Assembly (NCBI RefSeq): GCF_000346465.2
Contig: NC_034014.1
Span: forward strand, 16,366,210-16,430,209
DNA length: 64,000 bases
DNA from: Prunus persica
Taxonomy: Eukaryota > Streptophyta > Magnoliopsida > Rosales > Rosaceae
Reading direction: 5' to 3'
In this document: in pieces, positions 21,601-34,925 of the stretch
Numbering within the stretch: the first letter of the stretch is position 1
Layout: each line of letters begins with the position of its first letter
The notes under the pieces: generated by a model
Seen by the model: the letters and a program-made list of their open reading frames with translations, nothing else
The model's database searches: none
What the model was told of the DNA's origin: nothing
Made by a program: the position numbers and the translations under genes

Positions 21601-23589
21601 TTGGATTTCAGTCAAAACCCACCCAATGACTCCTCCCACAATATTATGATGTTACGGAAGTTTCGGACTCAATCCGATATCGATTGGTCCTTGAAATCGG
21701 ACAATTCAGGCTCGTACGAAGTTCGTTCTGAAACGAAGTGGCTCATGTACTCGTTCTGAAATGGAGTGTTTGATGTATTGTATAGTTCTAGGGATTGGAT
21801 TTCACTCAAAACCCACCAAATGACTCCTCCCACAATATTATGGTGTTCCCCAAGTTTTGAACTCAATCTGATATCGATTGGTCCTTGACATTAGACAATT
21901 CAGGTTCATACGACGTTCATTCTGAAATGGAGTGGCTGAGGTATTGTATAGTTCTAGGGATTGGATTTCCCTCAAAAAATTCTAGATGAATCCTCCTACA
22001 ATATGACGATGTTCCCCAAGTTTTGGACTCAATGCGATATCGATTGGTCCATGAAATCAGACAATTCAGGTTTGCACGAAGTTCGCTGTGAAATGGAGTG
22101 GTTGATATATTGTACAGTTCTAGGGATTGGATTTCACTCAAAACCACCCAAATGACTACTCCCAAAATATTATGATGTTCCTCAAGTTTTGGACTCAATC
22201 CGATATCGATTGGTCCTTGTAATTGGACAATTCAGGTTCGTGCGAAGTTCTTTCTGAAATGGAGTAGCTGATGTATTGTATAGTTCTCGGGATTGGATTT
22301 CACTCAAAACCCACCAAATGACTCCACCCACAATATTATGATGTTCCCCAAGTTTTGGACTCAATCCGATGTCGATTGGTCCTTTAAATCGGACAATTCA
22401 GGTTCTTACGAAGTTCATTCTTAAATGGGGTGGTTGGTGTATTGTATAGTTCTAGTGATTGGATTTCACTCAAAACCCAACCAATGACTCCTCCCACAAT
22501 ATTATGATGTTCCCCAAGTTTTGGACTCAATCCGATATCGATTGGTCTATTAAATCGGACAATTCAAGTTCGTACGAAGTTCGTTCTGAAATGGGGTGGT
22601 TAGGGTATTGTATAGTTCTAGAGAGTGGAATTCGCTCAAAACCCAACAAATGACTCCTCCCACGATATTATGATGTTCCCCAAGTTTTGAACTCAATCCG
22701 ATATCGATTGGTCAATGAAATCGGACAATTCAGTTTTGTACGAAGTTCGTTCTGAAAAGGAGTGGTCGGTTTATTGTATAGTTCTAGGGATTGGATTTCA
22801 CTCAAAACCCACAAAATGACTCCTCCCACAATATTATGATGTTCCCCAAGTTTTGGACTCAATCCGATATCGATTTGTCCTTATAATCGAAGAATTCGGG
22901 TTCGTATGAAGTTCGTTCTAAAATGGAGTGGTGGGTGTATTGTATAGTTCTAGGGATTGCATTTCACTCAAAACCTACCAAATGACAACTCCCACAACAT
23001 TATGATGTTCCCCAAGTTTTGGACTCAATCCGATATAAATCGGACAATTCAGGTTCGTACGAAGTTCGTTCTAAAATGGAGTGGTTGGTGTATTGTTTAG
23101 TTCTAGGGATTGGATTTCACTCAAAACCCACCAAATAACAACTAACACAACATTACGATGTTCCCCAAGTTTTGGACTCAATCCGATATCGATTGGTCTA
23201 TGAAATCGGACAATTCAAGTCCATACGAAGTTCGTTCTGAAATGGAGTGGTTGGTTTATTGTATAGTTATGGGGATTGAATTTCACTCAAAACCCTCCAA
23301 ATGACTCCTCCCACAACATTATGATGTTCCCCAAGTTTTAGACTCAATCCAATATCGATTGGTCCATGAAATCGGACAATTCAGGTTCATTCGAAGTTCG
23401 TTCTAAAATGGAGTGGTTGGTGTATTGTATAGTTCTAGGGATTGGATTTCACTCCAAACCCACCAAATAACAACTCCCACAACATTACGATGTTCCCCAA
23501 GTTTTGGACTCAATCCGATATCGATTGGTCCTGAAATCGGACAAATTCAGTTTCGTACAAAGTTCGATCGGAAATGGAGCGGTTGGTTT

Positions 23590-26500
23590 TATTGTATAGT
23601 TCTCGAGATTGGATTACACTCAAAACCCACCAAATGACTCCTCCCACAATATTATGCTGTTCCCCAAGTTTTGGACTCAGTCCGATACCGAGTGGTCCTT
23701 GAAATCAGACAATTCAGGTTCGTATGAATTTCATTCTGAAATGGAGTGGTTGGTGTATTGTATAGTTCTAGGTACTGGATTTCGCTCAAAACCCACCCAA
23801 TGACCCCACCCAATGTCTTACGATGTTCGCCAAGTTTGGACTCGATCTGATATCGATTGGTCCACGAAATCAGACAATTCATGTTCGTACGACGTTCGTT
23901 CTAAAATGGAGTGGCTGATGTACTATATAGTTCTAGGGATTGGATTTCACTAAAAACCCACCAATTGACTCCTCCCACAATATTATGATGTTCCCCAGGT
24001 TTTGGACTTAATCTGATATCGATTGGTCTACGAAATTTGACTATTCATGTTCGTACTTCAATGAAGTGGTTGGTTTATTGTATAGTTCTGGGGATGAGAT
24101 TTCACTCAAACCCACCAAATGACTCCTCCCACAATATTATGATGTTCCCCAAGGTTTGGACTCAATCCGATATCGATTTGTCCTTATAATGGGACAATTC
24201 AGGTTCGTACGAAGTTCGTTCTGAAATGGAATGGCAGATGTATTGTATAGTGCTAGGGATTGGATTTCACTCAAAACCCACCAAATGACTCCTCCCACAA
24301 TATTATGGTGTTCTCCAAGTTTTGGACTCAATCCGATATCGATTGGTCCTTGAAATCGGACAATTCAGTTTTGTACGAAGTTCGATCGGAAATGGAGTGG
24401 TTGGTTTATTGTATAGTTCTCGAGATTGGATTACACTCAAAAGACACCAAATGACTCCTCCCACAATATTATGCTGTTCCCCAAGTTTTGGACTCAATCC
24501 GATATCGATTGGTCCTTGAAATCGGACAATTCAGTTTCGTACGAAGTTCGATCGAAAATGGAGTGGTTGGTTTATTGTATAGTTCTCGGGATTGGATTAC
24601 ACTCAAAACCCACCAAATGACTCCTCCCACAATATTATGATGTTCCCCAAGTTTTGGACTCAATGCGGGTGGCCATTTGTCCTTATAATGGGGGGGATTC
24701 AGGTTCGTACGAAGTTCGTTCTGAAATGGAATGGCTGATGTATTGTATAGTGCTAGGGATTGGATTTCACTCAAAACCCACCAAATGACTCCTCCCACAA
24801 TATTATGGTGTTCCCCAAGTTTTGGACTCAATCCGATTTCGATTGGTCCTTGAAATCGGACAATTCAGTTTCGTACGAAGTTCGATCGAAAATGGAGTGG
24901 TTGGTTTATTGTATAGTTCTCGGGATTGGATTACACTCAAAACCCACCAAATGACTCCTCCCACAATATTATGATGTTCCCCAAGTTTTGGACTCAATCC
25001 GATATCCATTGGTCCTTATAATGGGACAATTCAGGTTCGTACGAAGTTCGTTCTGAAATGGAATGGTTGATGTATTGTATAGTGCTAGGGATTGGATTTC
25101 ACTCAAAACCCACCAAATGACTCCTCCCACAATATTATGCTGTTCCCCAAGTTTTGGACTCAATCCGATACCGAGTGGTCCTTGAAATCAGACAATTCAG
25201 GTTCGTATGAATTTCATTCTGAAATGGAGTGGTTGGTGTATTGTATAGTTCTAGGGACTGGATTTCGCTCAAAACCCCCCATATGATTCCCTACCAAAGT
25301 ATTTACGATGTTCCCCATGTTTTGGACTCCTTCTGATATCGATTGGTCCACGAAATCAGACAATTCATGTTCGTACGACGTTCGTTCTAAAATGGAGTGG
25401 CTGATGTACTATATAGTTCTAGGGATTGGATTTCACTAAAAACCCACCAATTGACTCCTCCCACAATATTATGATGTTCCCCAGGTTTTGGACTTAATCT
25501 GATATCGATTGGTCTACGAAATTTGACTATTCATGTTCGTACTTCAATGAAGTGGTTGGTTTATTGTATAGTTCTGGGGATGAGATTTCACTCAAACCCA
25601 CCAAATGACTCCTCCCACAATATTATGATGTTCCCCAAGGTTTGGACTCAATCCGATATCGATTTGTCCTTATAATGGGACAATTCAGGTTCGTACGAAG
25701 TTCGTTCTGAAATGGAATGGCAGATGTATTGTATAGTGCTAGGGATTGGATTTCACTCAAAACCCACCAAATGACTCCTCCCACAATATTATGGTGTTCT
25801 CCAAGTTTTGGACTCAATCCGATATCGATTGGTCCTTGAAATCGGACAATTCAATTTTGTACGAAGTTCGATCGGAAATGGAGTGGTTGGTTTATTGTAT
25901 AGTTCTCGAGATTGGCATTACACTCAAAGACACCAAATGACTCCTCCCACATATTATGCTGTTCCCCAGTTTTGGACTCATTCGAATATCGATTGGTCCA
26001 TGAAATCGGACAATTCAGTTTCGTACGAAGTTCGATCGAAAATGGAGTGGTTGGTTTATTGTATAGTTCTCGGGATTGGATTACACTCAAAACCCACCAA
26101 ATGACTCCTCCCACAATATTATGATGTTCCCCAAGTTTTGGACTCAATCCGATATCCATTTGTCCTTATAATGGGACAATTCAGGTTCGTACGAAGTTCG
26201 TTCTGAAATGGAATGGCTGATGTATTGTATAGTGCTAGGGATTGGATTTCACTCAAAACCCACCAAATGACTCCTCCCACAATATTATGGTGTTCCCCAA
26301 GTTTTGGACTCAATCCGATATCGATTGGTCCTTGAAATCGGACAATTCAGTTTCGTACAAAGTTCGATCGGAAATGGAGCGGTTGGTTTATTGTATAGTT
26401 TTCGAGATTGGATTACACTCAAAACCCACCAAATGACTCCTCCCACAATATTATGCTGTTCCCCAAGTTTTGGACTCAGTCCGATACCGAGTGGTCCTTG

Positions 26501-28070
26501 AAATCAGACAATTCAGGTTCGTATGAATTTCATTCTGAAATGGAGTGGTTGGTGTATTGTATAGTTCTAGGTACTGGATTTCGCTCAAAACCCACCAAAT
26601 GACCCCAACCAAAGTATTACGATGTTCCCCAAGTTTTGGACTCGATCTGATATCGATTGGTCCACGAAATCAGACAATTCATGTTCGTACGACGTTCGTT
26701 CTGAAATGGAGTGGCTGATGTACTATATAGTTCTAGGGATTGGATTTCACTAAAAACCCACCAATTGACTCCTCCCACAATATTATGATGTTCCCCAGGT
26801 TTTGGACTTAATCTGATATCGATTGGTCTACGAAATTTGACTATTCATGTTCGTACTTCAATGAAGTGGTTGGTTTATTGTATAGTTCTGGGGATGAGAT
26901 TTCACTCAAACCCACCAAATGACTCCTCCCACAATATTATGATGTTCCCCAAGGTTTGGACTCAATCCGATATCGATTTGTCCTTATAATGGGACAATTC
27001 AGGTTCGTACGAAGTTCGTTCTGAAATGGAATGGCAGATGTATTGTATAGTGCTAGGGATTGGATTTCACTCAAAACCCACCAAATGACTCCTCCCACAA
27101 TATTATGGTGTTCCCCAAGTTTTGGACTCAATCCGATATCGATTGGTCCTTGAAATCGGACAAATTAAATTCGTACGAAGTTCGATTGGAATGGAGTGGG
27201 TTGGTTATTGGATACGTTCTCGGGATTGGATTACACTCAAAAAGCACCAAATGACTCCTCCCAAATATATAATGCTGTTCCCCAAGTTTTGGACTCAATC
27301 CGATATCGATTGGTCCTTGAAATCGGACAATTCAGTTTCGTACGAAGTTCGTTTGGAAATGGAGTGGTTGGTGTATTGTATAGTTCTAGGTACTGGATTT
27401 CACTCCAAACCCACCAAATGTTTCCTCCCACAATATTATGATGTTCCCCAAGTTTTGGACTCAATCCGATATCGATTGGTCCTTTAATCGGACAATTCAG
27501 GTTTGTACGAAGTTCGTTCTGAAATGGAATGGCTGATGTATTGTATAGTGCTAGGGATTGGATTTCACTCAAAACCCACCAAATGACTCCTCCCACAATA
27601 TTATGGTGTTCCCCAAGTTTTGGACTCAATCCGATTTCGATTGGTCCTTGAAATCTGGGCCACCCACCCCAAGGGGAATCCTATCGAAAATGGAGTGGTT
27701 GGTTTATTGTATAGTTCTCGGGATTGGATTACACTCAAAACCCACCAAATGACTCCTCCCACAATATTATGCTGTTCCCCAAGTTTTGGACTCAGTCCGA
27801 TACCGAGTGGTCCTTGAAATCAGACAATTCAGGTTCGTACGAATTTCATTCTAAAATTGAGTGGTTGGTGTATTGCATAGTTCTAGGTACTGAATTTCAC
27901 TCAAAACCCACCAAATGACTCCTCCCAAAGTATTACGATGTTCCCCAAGTTTTGGACTCGATCTGATATCGATTGGTCCACGAAATCAGACAATTCAGGT
28001 TCGTACGACGTTCGTTCTGAAATGGAGTGGCTGATGTACTGTATAGTTCTAGGGATTGGATTTCACTCAA
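23590..28070 (+). repeat. Higher-order repeat, units of about 1.32 and 1.49 kb
   Basis: A marker monomer with CCGATACCGAGTGGTCC starts at 23609, 25092, 26408 and 27724 (spacings 1483, 1316 and 1316). A second marker, a monomer with an 11-bp deletion (TTCGTACTTCAATGAAGTGG), is at 24049, 25534 and 26849. The unit is therefore eight or nine monomers. Long stretches between copies look identical or nearly so, implying recent amplification. The first unit is longer by about one monomer. Confidence 0.88.
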
Positions 28071-31000
28071 AACCCACCAAATGACTCCTCCCACAATATT
28101 ATCATGTTCCCCAAGTTTTGGACTCAATCTGATATCGATTGGCCCATGAAATCGGACAATTCCGGTTCGTGCGAAGTTCGTTCGGAAATGGAGTGGTTGC
28201 TTTATTGTATAGTTCTAGGAATAGGATTTGACTCAATACCCACCAAATGACTCCGCCCACAATATTATGATGTCCCCCAAGTCTTGGACTCAATCCCAAA
28301 TTGATTGGTCCATGAAATTGGAAAATTCAGGTTCGTACGAAGTTCGTTATGAAATGGAGTGGTTGATGTATTGTATAGTTCTAGAGATTGGATTTCACTC
28401 AAAAATCACCAAATTACTCCTCCCACAATATTATTATGTTCCCCAAGTTTTGGACTGAATCCGAAATCGATTGGTCCATGAAATCGAAGAATTCAGGTTC
28501 TTTCGAAGTTCGTTATGAAATGGAGTGGTTGGTGTACTGTATAGTCCTAGGTACTGGATTTCACTCAAAACCGACCAAATGACAACTCCCACAATATTAT
28601 GATGTTCCCCAAGTTTTAGACTCAATCCGATATCGACTGGTCCTTTTATCGGGAAATTCAGGTTCGTACAAAGTTCGTTCTGAAATGCCGTGGTTGGTTT
28701 ATTGTACAGTTCTAGCGAATGGATGTCACTAAAACCCACCAAATGACTCGTCCCACAATATTATGATGTTCCCCAAGTTTTGAACTCAATCCGATATAGA
28801 TTGGTCCTTGTAATCGGACAATTCAGGTTCTTACGAAGTACGTTCTGAAATGGAGTGGCTAATGTATTGTATAGTTCTAGGGATTGGATTTTACTCAAAA
28901 CCCACCAAATGACTCCTCCCACCATATTATGATGTTCCCCAAGTTTTGGACTCAATCCGATATCGATCGGTCTACGAAATTTGACAATTCAGGTTCGTAG
29001 GAAGTTCTTTCTGAAATGGAGTGGTTGGTTTATTATATAGTTCTGGGGATTGTATTTCACTCAAAACCCACCAAATGACTTGTCCCACAATATTATGATG
29101 TTCCCCAAGTTTTGAACTCAATCCGATATAGTTTGGTCCTTGTAATCGGACAATTCAGGTTCTTACGGAGTTCGTTTCGAAATGGAGTGGCTAATGTATT
29201 ATATAGTTCTAGGGATTGGATTTCACTCAAAACCCACCAAATGACTCCTCCCACAATATTATGATGTTCCCCAAGTTTTGGACTCAATCCGATATCGATC
29301 GGTCTACGAAATTTGACAATTTAGGTTCGTACGAAGTTCGTTCTGAAATGGAGTGGTTGGTTTATTCTATAGTTCTGGGGATTGTATTTCACTCAAAACC
29401 CACCAAATGACTCCTCCAACAACATTATGATGTTCCCCAGGTTGTAGACTCAATCCGATATCGATTGGTCCATGAAATCGGACAATTCAGGTTCATATGA
29501 AGTTCGTTCTGAAATGGGGTGGTTGATGTATTGTATAGTTCTAGAGATTGGATTTCACCCAAAACCCACCAAATGAGTCCCCCCACAATATTATGATGTT
29601 CCCGAAGTTTGGAACTCAATCCGATATCGATTGGTCAATGAAATCGGACAATTCAGGTTCGTACGAAGTTCGTTCTAAAATCAAGTGGTTGCTTTGTTGT
29701 ATAGTTCTGGGGATTGGATTTCACTCAAAACCCATCAAATGACTCCTCCCACAATATTATGATGTTCCCCATGTTTTAGAGTCCATCTGATATCGATTGG
29801 TCTATGAAATCAGACAATTCAAGTTCTTACGAAATTCGTTCTGAAATGGGGTGGTTGGTGTATTGTATGGTTCTAGGGATTGGATTTCACTGAAAACCCA
29901 CCAAATGACTCCGCCCATAATGTTATGATGTACCCCAACTTTTGTACTCAATCCAATATCGACTGGTCAATGAAATCGGACAATTCAGTTTCGTACGAAG
30001 TTCGTCCTGAACTGGTGTGGTTGGTGTATTGTATAGTTCTAGAGAGTGGATTTCACTCAAAACCCCCAAATGACTCCTCCCACAATATTATGATGTTCCC
30101 CAAGTTTTGGACTCAATCCGATATCGACCGGTCCACGAAATTTGACAATTCGGGTTCGTACGAAGTTCTTTCTGAACTAGAGTGGTTGGTTTATTGTATA
30201 GTTCTGGGGATTGGATTTCACTCAAAACCCACCAAATGACTCCTCCCACAATATTATGTTGTTCCTCAAGTTTTGGACTCAATCTGATATCGATTGGTCC
30301 ATGAAATCGGATAATTCAGGTTCATACGAAGTTCGTTCTAAAATGGGGTGGTTGGTTTATTGTATAGTTCTTGGGATTGGATTTCACTCAAAACCAGTCA
30401 AATGACTCCTCCCACAATGTTATGATGTTACCCAAGTTTTAGACTCAATCCCATATCGGTTGGTCCATGAAATCGGACAATTCAAGTTCTTACGAAGTTC
30501 GTTCTGAAATGGAGTGGTTGGTGCATTGTACAGTTCTAGGGATGGATTTCACTCAAAACTGACCAAATGACAACTCCCACAATATTATGATGTTCTCCAA
30601 GTTTTGGACTCAATCCGATATCGATTGGTCCACGAAATTTGACAATTCAGGTTCGTACGAAGTTCATTCTGAAATGGAGTGGTTGACGTATTCTATAGTT
30701 CTGGAGATTGGAATTCAATCAAAAATCCCCAAATTACTCCTCCCACAATATTATGATGTTCCCCAAGTTTTGGGCTCAATCCGATATTGATTGGTCCTAG
30801 AAATCAGACAATTCAGGTTCGTACGAAGTTCGTTCTGAAATGGAGTGGCTGATGTCTTGTATAGTTCTAGGGATTCGATTTCGCTCAAAACCCACCAAAT
30901 GACTCCTCCCATAGTATTATGATGTTCCCCAAGTTTTGGACTCTATCCGATATCGATTGGTCCACAAAATTCGACAATTCAGGTTTCTACGAAGTTCGTT

Positions 31001-34000
31001 CTGAACTGGGGTGGTTGGTGTATTGTATAGTTCTAGAGATTGGATTTCACTCAGAACCCACCAAATGACTCCTCCCACAATATTATGATGTTACCAAGTC
31101 TTGGACTCAATCCGATATCGATTGGTCCACGAAATTTGACAATTCAGGTTCGTACGAAGTTCGTTCTGAAATGGAGTGGTTGGTTTATTGTTTAGTTCTG
31201 GGAATTGGACATCACTCAAAACCCATCAAATGACTCCTCCCACAATATTATGATGGTCCCCAAGTTTTGGACTCAATCCGATGTCGATTGGTCCTTGACA
31301 TCGGACAATTCAGGTTTATACGAAGTTCGTTCTGAAATGGAGTGGTTGGTGCGTTGTATAGTTCTAGAGATTGGATTTCACTGAAAACCCACCAAATGAC
31401 TCTTCCCACAATATGATGATGTTCCCCAAGTTTTGAACTCAATCCGATATCGATTGGTCCATGAAAGCGGACAATTCAGGTTCATACGAAGTTCGTTCTG
31501 AAATAGAGTGGTTGTGTATTGTATAGTTCTAGGGATTGGATTTCTCACAAAACCCAACAAATGACTTCCCCCACAATATTATGATGTTCCCGAAGTTTTG
31601 GACTCAATCCGATATCGATTGGTCAATGATATCGGACAATTCAGGTTCGTACGAAGTTCGTTCTAGAATCGAGTGGTTAGTTTATTGTATAGTTCTGGGG
31701 ATTGGATTTCACTCAAAACCCAACAAATGACTTCCCCCACAATATTATGATGTTCCCCAAGTTTTAGACTCAATTCGATATCGATTCGTCCATGAAATCG
31801 GCCAATTCAAGTTCTTCCGAAGTTCGTTCTGAAATGGAGTGGTTGGTGTATTGTATAGTTCTGGGGATCGGATTTCACTCAAACCCACCAAATGACAACT
31901 CCCACAATATTATGATGTTCCCCAAGTTTCGGACTCAATCCGATATCGATTGGTCCTTGAAATCGGACAATTCAGGTTCGTACGAAGTTCGTTCTGAACT
32001 GGGGTGGTTGGTGTATTGTATCGTTCTAGAGATTAGATTGCACTCAAAACCCACCAAGTGACTCCTCCCACAATATTATAATGTTCCCTAAGTTTTGGAT
32101 TCAATAAGATATCGAGTGGTCCATCAAATTGGCCAATTCAAGTTCGTGCGAACTGTGATCTGAAATGGAGTAGTTGGTGTATTGTAAAGTTCTCGGGATT
32201 GGATTTCGATCAAAATCCACCAAATGACTCCTCCCAATATATTACGAGGTTCCCCAAGTTTTGGACTCAATCCGATATAGTTGTTCCCCAAGTTTTGAAC
32301 TCAATCCGATATCAATTGGTCCATGAAATTGGACAATTCAGTTTCGTACAAAGTTCGTTCTGAAATGGAGTGGTTGGTGTATTACATAGTTCTAGCCATT
32401 GGATTTCACTCGAAACTCACCGAATGACCCCTCGCACCACATTATGATGTTCCACAACATTTGGGCTCAATCCGATGTCGATTGGACCATGAAATTGGAG
32501 TATTCATGTTCGTCCAAAGTTCGTTATCTAATGGTGTGATTGGTGTATTGCATACTTATAGCGATTGGATTTCTGTCAAAACTCGCCAAATGACTCCTCC
32601 CACAATATTATGATGTTCCCCAAGCTTTGGACTCAATTCAATATCGATTGGTCCATGAAATTGGACAATTCAGGTTCGTACGAAGTTCGTTCTCCAATGG
32701 AGTGGTTCGTTTATTGCATAGTGTTAGCCATTGAATTTCGCCCAAAACTCACCAAATGACTCCTCCCACCATATTATGTTGTTCCCCAAGTTTTGGACTC
32801 AATCCGATATCGATTTGTCCATGAAATTGGACAATTCAATTTCGTACAAAGTTCGTTTTGAAATGGAGTGGTTGGTGTACTACATAATTCTAGCCATTGG
32901 ATTTCGCTCAAAACTCACCGAATGACTCCTCCCACCATATTATGTTGTTCCACAACATTTGGGCTCAATCCGATGTCGATTGGTCCATGAAATTGGACTA
33001 TTCATGTTCGTACGAAGTTCGTTATCTAATGGAGTGATTGGCCTATTGCATAGTTATAGCAATTGGATTTCACTCAAAACTCACCAAATGACTCCTCCAA
33101 CAACATTATGATGTTCCACAAGTTTTAGACTCAATCCGATATCGATTGGTCCATGAAATTGAACAATTCTGGTTCTTACGAAGTTCGTTCTGAATTGGAG
33201 TGGTTGGTGTGTTGCATAGTTATATTGGTTTTAATTTACTCAAAACTCACCAAATGACTCCTCCCACAACATTATGTTGTTCCCCAAGTTTTGGACTCAA
33301 TCCGATATCGATTGGTCCATGAAATCGCATAATTCAGAGTTTTACAAAGTTCGTACTGAAATGGGGTGTTTGGTGTATTGCATAGTTCCAGACATTGGAT
33401 TTCATCAAAATCTCAACAAATGAATCCTCCCACCATATTATGATGTTCCCCAAGTTTTGGACTCAATCCGATATCGATCGGTCCATGAAATTGGACAATT
33501 CAGGTTCTTACGAAGTTTGTTCTAAAATGGAGTTTTTGGTATATCGCATAGTTCTAGACATTGAATTCCATTCAAAACCCATCAACTGAATCCTCCCTCC
33601 ATATTATCGTGTTCTTCAAGTTTTGGACTCAATCCGATATCAATTGTTCCATGAAATTGAAAAATTCAGGTTCGTACGAAGTTCGTTCTGAAATGGAGTG
33701 ATTGGTGTATTGCATAGTTCTAGAGATTGGATTTTATTCAAAACTCACCAAATGACTACTCCCACAACATTATGATGTTCCCCAGGCTTTGGACTCAATC
33801 CGATATCGATTGGTCCTTGAAGTTCGAAAATTCAGGCTCGTACGAACTTCGTTCTGAAATGTAGTGGTTGGTCCCTCGCATAGTTCTAGAGATTGGATTT
33901 CACTCAAAACCCAACGCATGACTCATCTCACCACATTATGATGTTCCCCATGACAGGACCCGATCCCAATTCCACTTTGGAATTCGAACCAAGCCCTGTG

Positions 34001-34659
34001 CGTGTCCGACATCTGGCAACTGACGGGCACAAATGACCATTTTACCCTTCCTGCTACAGTTACTATGAAAACTTTCCCTGGACTTCTGCCGAAATTTCGG
34101 CAGAGTCTCCCCTGTATTTTGACTAGACCCAAAATCTTCCACCTATTAAACAATTAAATAAATCCACACCAACTGCCAGAATAGAATAACCAAGTATTCC
34201 ACCAGCTCCAGTTTTCCACTAAACTAGATATCAGAGCATTTTCTAAAGTTTACAGGGTTTCAAGGACTTTTCCACAAACTCTACCTTACTTGGTGGCGCG
34301 GAAGCTAGGAATGGACCGGTGGTGGCTCCTGCGCACTTCTACGGCTTGGGGGCGAAAAACAAGTTTAAAGTTGTGAGTGGACAAAAATAAGGTTCTTGAA
34401 AGCAATTTAGAACATAATAACCCCCGTTTTGAAATACATAGGGATAGAAAATCTAACGCATGATTATAATTCAACTCGAGATATTCCAATAAACATAGAT
34501 AAATATATTTGTATAGATACTCGTATAACTGAACAAGGATATATGGATATAACACATGCGTGAATATCGAAGAAGATGATATATAATGAGTGAAAACAAT
34601 AACTGCATAAAAGAGCTCAAAATCCTTTGAAACTACCACCTAATTGTACCCCTGTAAAA

Positions 34660-34925
34660 TCCGTCAAATCCCCTGGCAGGTCTCGGGCGACACAAAGTCT
34701 AACTGAGCCACAAACTGGCGAAATCAGGGGACTATGGTCAGCCTGATCCGCCGGCAGGTCTCGATGACACCAAGTCAACTCGAGCTGCTCTGACAAGATA
34801 CAGGGGACCGTAGTCAGCCTGATCCGCAATCCTGGAAGGTCTCGGGGACACAGAGTCAGCCGAGCCACAAATCCTGGTAGGTCTCGGGACACCAAGTCTG
34901 CCGAGCCGCAAATCCTGGCACTCAC
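34660..34925. repeat. Degenerate tandem repeat within the solo LTR
   Basis: Four to five imperfect units contain CAGGTCTCG or AAGGTCTCG, then GACAC(A/C)(A/G)AGTC, then GAGCC(A/G)CAAATCCTGG, spaced roughly 55-100 bp. The open minus-strand frame across it only reflects the repetition (RDLPG recurring) and is not taken as a gene. Confidence 0.7.

Larger units (their letters stand above)
13551..33950. repeat. 166-bp satellite array, block B
   Basis: About 123 tandem monomers in the same orientation and with the same 166-bp period as block A. The first class (TATTGTATAG, CTAGGGATTGG, CAATATTATG) predominates up to about 32,270. Beyond that the second class takes over (TATTGCATAG, TTAGCCATTGG, GAAATTGGAC). 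Two zones show longer-range duplication, listed separately. The array is interrupted at 33950 by a solo LTR that duplicates the satellite bases CCCCA. Confidence 0.97.
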
